This document shows positions 1 to 5,186 of a stretch of 7,734 bases of DNA, piece after piece (position 1 is the stretch's first letter; each line of letters starts with the position of its first letter). Position numbers and translations under genes: made by a program. The DNA comes from Nitrososphaerota archaeon (GTDB lineage: Archaea > Thermoproteota > Nitrososphaeria > Nitrososphaerales > Nitrosopumilaceae): positions 11,882-19,615 of the forward strand of contig PBZV01000018.1 of the NCBI GenBank assembly GCA_002730325.1, given 5' to 3'. The notes under the pieces were generated by a model. The model was given only the letters and a program-made list of their open reading frames with translations, was not told the origin of the DNA and did not search any database.

Positions 1-851
1 CCCATTTGATTTGCATTATATGTTTCATCAAAACCCATAGTAAATTTTCCACTTTTTTTGTTTGCAAGAACCATAACCTCATCAATAATTGATGAAGCTT
101 TTGCTAAATTACTGTCAGACATTATTTCTTTCATGGTTTGAGATTTTGTAAATATGTAAATTCCATCTTCTCCTCCTGAATCAATTCCTTCAACAACCTT
201 GACATTAAATTTTTGAGATTTTTGAATGAAATTTGAGAATCTTTTTTTTGTTTCACCTGGACCAAAAATTATTATCGCATCTCCTTTTTTGAGTATGGTT
301 AATACTGCTTGTTGTACTTGTTCAAAGAATTTCTCAATATTGAAATTTGTTTTGTATCTTTTTCCTCCACTACCTGAATAGATATTTGGCATAAACTCTA
401 GATGTGTTCCTCTTAGTCTTGCAATCCCACAATCCCCTGTGTCGATTGCTACAAGCACAAAACCTACTTGATTATTACTTGACTCTAAAAGATTTTTTTC
501 AATTGGCAACCATTTTTTCTTTGAGATTGTAATTCCGTCATTAATTTTTAAAATAAATGAATGATGTGATCCATGTGGTACTGATTCATTATTAGATTCA
601 GAAATTGTTCCGCCAATTCTTAATCTATCAAGTACATCATCAAGTGAAATTTTTTCTACTGTTAAAGCAATTCTTATTCTGATTCTTTCTCCTTTATCAG
701 GTCTTGAATAATCTTTATCTTGTTTTAGTACTCTAGTTGTATCTCCGATTACTCTATCATTTTCTTTAATGATTCTACGTAAATTCAAAAGATCATCAGA
801 ATCTTCTGGAATTACAGAAATTGAATTTTCATCAATAATTTTTGTTATCAT
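1..851 (-). CDS. pelA: Archaeal pelota (Dom34), mRNA surveillance and ribosome rescue factor; 3' end beyond window
   Basis: Pelota is an eRF1 paralogue that enters the A site of stalled ribosomes with aEF1A and, with ABCE1, splits them in the cytoplasm. I translated this open frame by hand: 283 codons from the ATG at 849-851 to the left edge, so roughly the last fifth of a normal ~350-residue protein is missing. Visible family features are the N-terminal Sm-like domain with EDSDDLLNL (residues 16-24) and DRVIGDTTR (32-40), then HGSHHSFIL and ITISKKKW (93-114). The central domain has AIDTGDCGIA (135-144), the SGGKRYK segment (161-167) and FGPGETKKRF (196-205). The start of the third, eRF1_3-like domain shows MGFDETYNANQMG. 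There is no convincing TATA box or Shine-Dalgarno just upstream, and only 32 bases separate it from the gene before it, so co-transcription with that gene is likely. Family assignment is firm. Confidence 0.93.
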   Translation of the reverse strand, partial: MITKIIDENSISVIPEDSDDLLNLRRIIKENDRVIGDTTRVLKQDKDYSRPDKGERIRIRIALTVEKISLDDVLDRLRIGGTISESNNESVPHGSHHSFILKINDGITISKKKWLPIEKNLLESSNNQVGFVLVAIDTGDCGIARLRGTHLEFMPNIYSGSGGKRYKTNFNIEKFFEQVQQAVLTILKKGDAIIIFGPGETKKRFSNFIQKSQKFNVKVVEGIDSGGEDGIYIFTKSQTMKEIMSDSNLAKASSIIDEVMVLANKKSGKFTMGFDETYNANQM

Positions 852-883
852 AATTCAGTTCTAATATACAAAAAGAAAAAAGT

Positions 884-1300
884 TTAGTTTGTGGTTTTGT
901 CAGCTTTTGCTTCTTCAGATTTTTTTTTCAGATAATTCTCAACCCAATCTAAAGTTAATACTCCTGATTCTGCTAGATTTGTAAGAGAATTTGCAGAAGC
1001 TTCACCTGTTACTTTACCATTATTTCGTTTTAACTGACGCCATTTAAGAGATGTATTGCCACTTTTTGAATTATAAATAACTCCAAGGATATCTCGTGCA
1101 TTAACAAATGTCATATCTCTAAGTTTTTTCAAAGTAACTTTATCTGCTGCCTCTACGTAAATTGCACCAAGACTTTCTTCTCTTTCAGCAAATACTTCAG
1201 AATCTTCCAAATAACTTCTAGGTGCAAATGATCTACATGTACTAGAAATAATGAATTTTCTAAAACTTTCCACTGAAGCTGGTGTATCAATCGTAACCAT
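884..1300 (-). CDS. Hypothetical protein, 138 aa, upstream of pelota
   Basis: I do not recognise this protein. It is a soluble-looking 138-residue chain with no signal peptide or membrane segment and a single cysteine (C22). The body is mixed helix/strand. The last 20 or so residues are highly charged and Lys/Glu-rich (KKKSEEAKADK), probably a disordered tail. A basic patch around residues 87-96 (KWRQLKRNNGK) could contact nucleic acid, but that is only a composition argument. It lies 32 bases upstream of pelota on the same strand and probably forms a two-gene transcript with it, which would be compatible with a translation-linked role (inference). A TATA-like element is centred about 26 bases before the ATG, which supports this start. 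That it is a real gene is supported by length, context and absence of a better frame on either strand. Confidence 0.8.
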   Translation of the reverse strand: MVTIDTPASVESFRKFIISSTCRSFAPRSYLEDSEVFAEREESLGAIYVEAADKVTLKKLRDMTFVNARDILGVIYNSKSGNTSLKWRQLKRNNGKVTGEASANSLTNLAESGVLTLDWVENYLKKKSEEAKADKTTN

Positions 1301-1321
1301 TTTGAATAATTCAAGAATTAG

Positions 1322-1330
1322 CCATTTATC
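1322..1330 (-). promoter_or_regulatory. Possible TATA element for the 138-aa gene (and pelota)
   Basis: On the minus strand this reads GATAAATGG, centred about 26 bases before the ATG at 1300, the spacing seen for several other genes in this window and expected for a leaderless archaeal transcript. The match to an archaeal TATA box is only moderate. A T-rich alternative, TTTTTAAGTAA on the minus strand (1358-1368), would give a leader of about 35 bases. A perfect 6+6 inverted repeat with a one-base centre, TTGAATAATTCAA (1302-1314), lies between the promoter and the start codon and may be an operator. Confidence 0.35.
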
Positions 1331-1374
1331 AAGCTTCTTGAAAGACTCAATAGGAATTTACTTAAAAATGACAT

Positions 1375-1434
1375 GCGGGCAGTGATGAACCTATCCCTCT
1401 GATTGATGATGAGGATCTTGAGTTCTGAGCCTGC
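1375..1434 (+). ncRNA. Box C/D sRNA; D guide predicted to direct Cm34 of tRNA-Leu(CAA)
   Basis: All four boxes are present at archaeal spacing. Box C is GTGATGA (1382-1388), then a 10-nt guide (1389-1398), D' CTGA (1399-1402), a 3-nt spacer, C' ATGATGA (1406-1412), a 12-nt guide (1413-1424) and D CTGA (1425-1428). Flanks 1375-1380 (GCGGGC) and 1429-1434 (GCCTGC) form a six-pair terminal stem with one G-U pair. A1381 is left as the first bulge nucleotide, exactly the C/D kink-turn geometry. The D guide GGATCTTGAGTT is complementary to AACUCAAGAUCC, that is, an anticodon loop CU-CAA-GA plus its 3' stem UCC. The nucleotide facing the fifth guide base upstream of box D is the first anticodon base, C34. 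Such RNAs act with L7Ae, Nop5 and fibrillarin. A T5 run at 1459-1463 could end the transcript. No strong promoter is evident on this strand. Confidence 0.87.
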
Positions 1435-1440
1435 CTTAGA

Positions 1441-1449
1441 ATTTTAAAG
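1441..1449 (+). promoter_or_regulatory. TATA box of the yjbQ gene
   Basis: ATTTTAAAG is centred about 26 bases before the ATG at 1471, preceded by purine-containing TTAGA that could serve as a BRE. This spacing would put the transcription start at or very near the A of the ATG, i.e. a leaderless mRNA. It favours 1471 over the in-frame TTG at 1462. Confidence 0.6.
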
Positions 1450-1470
1450 GATAGTGAATTTTTGATAAAT

Positions 1471-1890
1471 ATGAAATCCTTAACTGAATATCTTACCTTT
1501 AAAGTCAAAACACGCAGAGCTTTTGTAAACATCACTTCAGATGTAGAAAATTTAGTTACAAAAAGCAAAATCAAAGAGGGACTTTGTCTTGTGAATGCCA
1601 TGCATATCACTGCTAGTGTCTTCATTAATGACAATGAAAGCGGTCTGCATCATGATTATGAAAAATGGTTAGAAGAGTTAGCTCCACATGAGCCAATTGA
1701 ACAATATGATCATAACAAAACTGGCGAGGATAATGCTGATGCTCATCTTAAACGACAAGTTATGGGAAGAGAAGTAATTGTAGCAATTACTAATGGTAAA
1801 TTGGATTTTGGCCCGTGGGAGACAATTTTCTATGGAGAATTTGACGGAAGACGTTCAAAAAGAGTTTTAGTTAAAATTATTGGCGAATAA
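1471..1890 (+). CDS. YjbQ / UPF0047 family protein (secondary thiamine-phosphate synthase-like)
   Basis: This is a 139-residue protein that spans the whole YjbQ family. Members form small compact oligomers. Thiamine-phosphate synthase activity has been reported for some, so the family is often named a secondary thiamine-phosphate synthase, but the physiological role is not settled. Characteristic stretches are [18 protein letters not shown] (residues 45-62), [16 protein letters not shown] (79-94) and the tail [16 protein letters not shown] (111-126). The conserved His/Asp/Asn residues H45, N55, H81, N88 and H92 would line the putative metal/phosphate site. GPW replaces the more usual GTW. I chose ATG 1471 over TTG 1462 because of ATG preference and the TATA spacing. 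Its stop codon directly abuts that of the convergent mini-gene at 1891. Family call is firm; substrate is uncertain. Confidence 0.9.
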   Translation: MKSLTEYLTFKVKTRRAFVNITSDVENLVTKSKIKEGLCLVNAMHITASVFINDNESGLHHDYEKWLEELAPHEPIEQYDHNKTGEDNADAHLKRQVMGREVIVAITNGKLDFGPWETIFYGEFDGRRSKRVLVKIIGE

Positions 1891-2055
1891 CTATCCAAAA
1901 TCTACATCACGTTTTTGACTTTGTGACTCGTTATTTTTTGCAGCATTTCTGAATTCATCATCATGATTTTGAGGCCCATGTTGACATTTTACACATGCCG
2001 TTTTGAATCCATCATCACTTTTTTCATAAGTTTCACATCCACAAAAACATGCCAT
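1891..2055 (-). CDS. 54-aa cysteine-rich, putative zinc-binding mini-protein
   Basis: I found this small gene by translating the minus strand between yjbQ and dtxR. It begins MACFCGCETYEK and has C3, C5 and C7 (C-x-C-x-C), then C21-x2-C24 followed by H26, so five cysteines and histidines are available for a single metal site, in a zinc-ribbon-like arrangement or possibly another metal centre. The second half is hydrophilic, with a His-Asp-Asp-Glu patch (31-34) and a charged, Gln/Ser/Lys-rich tail. No membrane segment or signal is present. Evidence that it is real: the cysteine spacing, a good TATA box centred 27 bases before the ATG, and exact use of the space between neighbours, with its stop touching that of yjbQ. 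No function can be assigned. Lying just downstream of a metal-responsive regulator makes a metal-handling role conceivable (inference). Confidence 0.72.
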   Translation of the reverse strand: MACFCGCETYEKSDDGFKTACVKCQHGPQNHDDEFRNAAKNNESQSQKRDVDFG

Positions 2056-2077
2056 GAAAAATGTAATTTCTAAGATG

Positions 2078-2089
2078 ATATATCTTTTA
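2078..2089 (-). promoter_or_regulatory. TATA box of the cysteine-rich mini-gene
   Basis: On the minus strand this reads TAAAAGATATAT, centred about 27 bases before the ATG at 2055. It starts just after the dtxR stop codon (2095-2097). The mini-gene therefore seems to have its own leaderless promoter rather than depending on read-through from the trmB-dtxR operon. Confidence 0.6.
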
Positions 2090-2094
2090 GGATA

Positions 2095-2547
2095 TTATGA
2101 TAATTCACAGCAATTCCCGATAGGAATTACATTATCATGTGGACATTTTCTTGGATGTTTTAACATGGTACATAATGCATCTGTAAATTGTTTGTTCATG
2201 TGATGTTCAATTCCACATACCATTTCTTCATCAATTTCTACTTTGAGTGCACTATCCATCAACACTTCTAATAATCTACTATTTCGCATCATACTGGAAC
2301 CAATTTCTTGACCTTCTTCAGTGAGTTTTACACCTGCCTTATTGTACGAAACTAAATTCTTACCATTTAATTTTTTGAGCATTTGAACAACACTTGGTTG
2401 TCTAACGTTGAGCATTTTTGCAATCGAGCTGATTTTAACAGCTTCTCCTCTTTCCCTGATGTGCCAAATTGCTTTTAGATACATCTCTACATGTTCAGCC
2501 TCAGCTGTTCCTACAAAAAATGTCTCTTTGTCTTCTAAAATATCCAT
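2095..2547 (-). CDS. DtxR-family metal-dependent transcriptional repressor, iron-type ligands
   Basis: This 150-residue regulator has an N-terminal winged helix (about residues 18-82: EMYLKAIWHI, ISSIAKMLNVRQPSVVQMLKKL) and the metal-binding dimerisation domain (about 83-150). There is no C-terminal SH3/FeoA domain, so it has MntR-like length. Against DtxR the primary site is kept: M22 in EMYL matches DtxR M10, and C111, E114, H115 match C102, E105, H106. MntR uses Asp and Glu at the M22 and C111 positions, so iron(II) is more likely than manganese. The ancillary site looks degenerate: E94 is kept, but the DtxR H79 and H98 positions appear as S90 and E107. Extra potential ligands occur in the tail (H131, C135, H137, C146, C147). 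It starts three bases after the trmB stop with a Shine-Dalgarno inside trmB, so the two are translated from one operon. Targets are unknown. Confidence 0.9.
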   Translation of the reverse strand: MDILEDKETFFVGTAEAEHVEMYLKAIWHIRERGEAVKISSIAKMLNVRQPSVVQMLKKLNGKNLVSYNKAGVKLTEEGQEIGSSMMRNSRLLEVLMDSALKVEIDEEMVCGIEHHMNKQFTDALCTMLKHPRKCPHDNVIPIGNCCELS

Positions 2548-2550
2548 ATT

Positions 2551-3318
2551 CTATACTTCCTTTGAATCTTTTAATAAATATTCGAAATATTGTCGTGCAA
2601 ATCCGGCCAATCCTGCATGATCTGCCCAAATTGCAACAATATCTGAAGATCCATCCCCTGATGTTTCTGGACCTAATAAAATTACCACATATTTTTTATC
2701 AGAAATAATTCCCCCTCCAAACAAACCTCCCTTGATTTTTACTGTTGCAACTCTTTTGATTGCTCTGACAGACTCTTCATCAATTTTATCTGAAGTAAGT
2801 ATTGTAATATCTACACCCTTATCATGAAGTGATCTTAATTTTGGCAATGCTTGTCTTACCAGTTCTTCACCTGCTTCTGGTATTGCAATCATTACTTCAT
2901 TTCTACAAGTATCAACCATCTCTAAAATTTTAGCTGTAATGTTTATTGCACCTGACAATACCCAAATATCTGGTTTTTCACTAATTCCACTTTTCTCATA
3001 TAATGGAACAAGTTCATTTAAAATAATATTTTGATTCTGTAAAAAATCATTTTCCATTTTTTGTTTTGTAGTATCTAATCCTGTTGACGGTGACTTTGCA
3101 AAATATTTTGTTGGTCTTGAATCATCTGAGCCGATCCAACTTTTTTCTTCCAAAGTTCCTAGAACTTCATAAATTTTTGAATATGGTACTCCTGACTTTT
3201 GACTAAGATCTGATGCTGTTAATTCTCCTGTTTTGAGAAGTGCAGAAAATGTTTTAATTTCGTAACTTGTTAGACCAATTTTTTCTAGAGATTTTCTTGT
3301 TTTATCTGATATACTCAT
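2551..3318 (-). CDS. TrmB-family transcriptional regulator
   Basis: This 255-residue protein has the two-part layout of archaeal TrmB-like regulators. The N-terminal winged helix (about residues 8-72) carries the typical string LTSYEIKTFSALLKTGELTA and the recognition region SGVPYSKIYEVLGTLEEK (42-59). A helical, coiled-coil-like linker (about 82-110) follows, then a C-terminal effector domain (about 115-250) with a glycine-rich turn KGGLFGGG near residues 196-203 and alternating hydrophobic strands (VMIAIP, VDITILT, YVVILLG). TrmB proteins classically sense sugars, but thaumarchaeal members are many and mostly of unknown ligand, so no sugar is claimed. It is first in a two-gene operon with dtxR and has a strong TATA box 28 bases before the ATG, with a direct repeat between box and start that might allow autoregulation. 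It is divergent from the radical SAM gene. Confidence 0.88.
   Translation of the reverse strand: MSISDKTRKSLEKIGLTSYEIKTFSALLKTGELTASDLSQKSGVPYSKIYEVLGTLEEKSWIGSDDSRPTKYFAKSPSTGLDTTKQKMENDFLQNQNIILNELVPLYEKSGISEKPDIWVLSGAINITAKILEMVDTCRNEVMIAIPEAGEELVRQALPKLRSLHDKGVDITILTSDKIDEESVRAIKRVATVKIKGGLFGGGIISDKKYVVILLGPETSGDGSSDIVAIWADHAGLAGFARQYFEYLLKDSKEV
2556..2563 (-). promoter_or_regulatory. Shine-Dalgarno of dtxR inside the end of trmB
   Basis: On the minus strand AAAGGAAG lies 8 bases before the dtxR ATG, overlapping the last trmB codons. It fixes ATG 2547 as the start and is what a second cistron needs where first cistrons are leaderless. Confidence 0.55.
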
Positions 3319-3319
3319 G

Positions 3320-3334
3320 CGATCTAATCGATCT
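3320..3334. repeat. Direct repeat CGATCT-N3-CGATCT in the trmB promoter (operator candidate)
   Basis: Two perfect copies of CGATCT (3320-3325 and 3329-3334) sit between the trmB TATA box and its ATG, with a 9-base period close to one helical turn. A protein bound here would block initiation. Autoregulation by TrmB or DtxR is a guess; no partner site was recognised elsewhere in the window. Confidence 0.35.
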
Positions 3335-3342
3335 GTTTTAGT

Positions 3343-3350
3343 ATTTAAAT
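3343..3350 (-). promoter_or_regulatory. TATA box of the trmB-dtxR operon
   Basis: The near-perfect archaeal TATA sequence ATTTAAAT (minus-strand context GAGATTTAAATAC) is centred 28 bases before the trmB ATG, predicting a leaderless transcript. The purines GAGA directly upstream may be the BRE. Confidence 0.72.
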
Positions 3351-3398
3351 CTCGTATGAATGACTACTAAATTCCACACGGGGGCAAGTATGAAATGC

Positions 3399-3408
3399 AT
3401 TATATACC
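3399..3408 (+). promoter_or_regulatory. TATA box of the radical SAM (Tes-like) gene
   Basis: ATTATATACC has its TATATA core at 3401-3406, about 31 bases before the ATG at 3435, predicting a start of transcription near 3430 and a leader of only a few bases. Because the box lies downstream of the earlier in-frame ATGs at 3360 and 3390, those cannot be used on a transcript from this promoter. Confidence 0.6.
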
Positions 3409-3434
3409 AATTCAAAAGAGTTCTTTCTATAAGC

Positions 3435-5099
3435 ATGGCTCTGATTCAGATATCTAATCAATCAAGTAAAAATTTAGGAAAAAAATCTACAATAAGATTT
3501 ACTCAAAGTATTTGTCCTGACTGTAACATGATTTTAGATGCAGAAATCTTTGAACGTGATAACAAAGTCTTCATGTCAAAAGTTTGCCCAACTCATGGTG
3601 AATGTGAAGAACTCTATTTTGGTTCTTATGAACTATACAAGAAATTTAGTACTTATTGGATGGATGGAAAAGGTGCTCATTCCCCAAATGTGATGATGGA
3701 CAAATGTTCTTGTCCAAATAACTGTGGATTATGTTCAAACCACTTGTCACATAGTGGATTAGCAAACATGATTGTAACTAACAGATGTGATTTAACATGT
3801 TGGTACTGTTTCTTTTATGTTAAGAAAGGATTAGAGGGTGCTTACATGTATGAACCAGATCATACTCAAATTCGAGGGATGATGAAAACACTAAGATCTC
3901 AAAGACCAATTCCTGGAAATTCTATGCAGATTACTGGTGGTGAACCAATGTTACGAGAAGATATTGCTGATGTTATCAAAATTATGAAAGAAGAAGGTGT
4001 TGATCATATTCAGATGAACACAAATGGAATTAGACATGCAATGGATCCAGAAGCTGCACGTGAAGTAAGACTTGCTGGATGTAACAATTTGTATTTATCA
4101 TTTGATGGTGTTACTGCAAGAACTAATCCAAAAAATCACTGGGAGATTCCATATGCCCTTGATAGTTGTAGAAAGACTGGTACCACTGTAGTATTTGTTC
4201 CAACAGTGATTAAATCAATTAATGATCATGAGTTAGGTGGAATTATTCGATATGCTCAAAAAAATATGGATGTAGTTCATGCTGTAAATTTCCAACCAGT
4301 ATCACTAACTGGAAGAATGGGCACAGGCGAACGTGAAAAATATAGAATTACGGTTCCTGATTGTATTCAAAGAATCGAAGAGCAAACAAATGGTGATGTA
4401 ACTGTTGATGACTGGTTCCCAGTTCCTAGTTGCATGCCACTAACAAATGTAATTGAAGCATTTTCCAGTAAACCAAAGTATGAATTATCTATTCACTTTG
4501 CGTGTGGTGCAGGTACTTACATCTTCGAGGATGCAGACACAAAGAAATTTGTTCCATTAACAAGGTTCTGTGATATTCAAGGAATGCTTGAATTATTTGA
4601 AGATAAAGCCGAAGAAATTCGTTCTGGTAAAAACAAGTATTTTACAATGTTAGAAGTTGTTAGAAAACTCAAAGGATTTGTTGATTCTAAGAAACAACCA
4701 GCAGGGTTGGATTTGGCAAAAATGTTTGGTAATATTCTCATGAAGAGATCATTTGATTCAGTAGGTTCATGGCATGTCAAAGGATTATTCCTTGGTATGA
4801 TGCACTTTCAAGATAAATACAATGAAGATTTGGAAAGACTCCAAAGATGTGATATTCACTATGTTACCCCAGACCTTAGAATAGTTCCATTCTGTGCATT
4901 TAATGTAATTCCAGAATGGTATAGAGATAGAATTCAAAAGAAATTCTCAGTTACTGTTGAGGAATGGGAACAAAGAGAAGATGTAAAATTAGAAGACTGT
5001 CTTTACAGAGGACTAATGAGACGTGGAGCCGGTGATGAACTTGCAGCAGGTTGTGCAAAAAGTCAGATGTTCCATGATGCATCACAAGCTACAATGTAG
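3435..5099 (+). CDS. tes: Radical SAM enzyme of the tetraether lipid synthase (Tes, MJ0619-like) family
   Basis: Tes joins the phytanyl tails of two archaeol-type lipids to make membrane-spanning tetraethers (GDGT), the main membrane lipid of thaumarchaea, using SAM and 5'-deoxyadenosyl radicals. Numbering from the start chosen here gives 554 residues. An N-terminal rubredoxin-like knuckle carries C27-x2-C30 and C51 (CPTHG). A cysteine cluster C91, C93, C97, C100 ends in CGLC. The radical SAM motif is C118-x3-C122-x2-C125, followed by GGEP (168-171). Further cysteines in the C-terminal half (C333, C357, C379, C472, C487, C522, C540) include auxiliary-cluster candidates. This order resembles MJ0619, which carries three [4Fe-4S] clusters and a rubredoxin-type iron. 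The start at 3435 is preferred over 3360 because a TATA box lies between them and the N-terminal extension has no family counterpart that I know. Tes is the best call; a related paralogue acting on another lipid remains possible. Confidence 0.78.
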   Translation: MALIQISNQSSKNLGKKSTIRFTQSICPDCNMILDAEIFERDNKVFMSKVCPTHGECEELYFGSYELYKKFSTYWMDGKGAHSPNVMMDKCSCPNNCGLCSNHLSHSGLANMIVTNRCDLTCWYCFFYVKKGLEGAYMYEPDHTQIRGMMKTLRSQRPIPGNSMQITGGEPMLREDIADVIKIMKEEGVDHIQMNTNGIRHAMDPEAAREVRLAGCNNLYLSFDGVTARTNPKNHWEIPYALDSCRKTGTTVVFVPTVIKSINDHELGGIIRYAQKNMDVVHAVNFQPVSLTGRMGTGEREKYRITVPDCIQRIEEQTNGDVTVDDWFPVPSCMPLTNVIEAFSSKPKYELSIHFACGAGTYIFEDADTKKFVPLTRFCDIQGMLELFEDKAEEIRSGKNKYFTMLEVVRKLKGFVDSKKQPAGLDLAKMFGNILMKRSFDSVGSWHVKGLFLGMMHFQDKYNEDLERLQRCDIHYVTPDLRIVPFCAFNVIPEWYRDRIQKKFSVTVEEWEQREDVKLEDCLYRGLMRRGAGDELAAGCAKSQMFHDASQATM

Positions 5100-5156
5100 A
5101 ATTTATTCTACTAAATTTTAAAATCAGACTAGTATGTTGCTTGAATTTTGGTATGG

Positions 5157-5165
5157 TTTTAATTA
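5157..5165 (+). promoter_or_regulatory. TATA box of mtnA
   Basis: TTTTAATTA is centred 26 bases before the ATG at 5187, so mtnA probably has its own leaderless promoter in the 87-base gap after the radical SAM gene, although read-through is possible. Confidence 0.6.
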
Positions 5166-5186
5166 AGTTTGAAATGTTGAAGCATT

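Noticed and set aside
1375..1440. A tRNA-like start (GCGGGCAGTGATGAACC) with a complementary 3' end
   Set aside because: No anticodon arm or T arm follows; the box C/D structure explains every element of the segment.
1462..1470. In-frame TTG as the start of yjbQ, adding three residues
   Set aside because: The ATG at 1471 has a TATA box at the leaderless spacing and gives the normal family start.
1362..1634. A 90-codon minus-strand open frame
   Set aside because: It is antisense to yjbQ and runs across the sRNA; its translation shows no domain and the yjbQ reading is compelling.
2408..2708. Overlapping plus-strand open frames of 70 and 79 codons
   Set aside because: They are antisense shadows of dtxR and trmB with no promoter or recognisable protein character.
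3360..3434. N-terminal extension of the radical SAM gene from ATG 3360 or 3390
   Set aside because: The likely TATA box lies inside this stretch and the extra residues do not resemble the family N-terminus.
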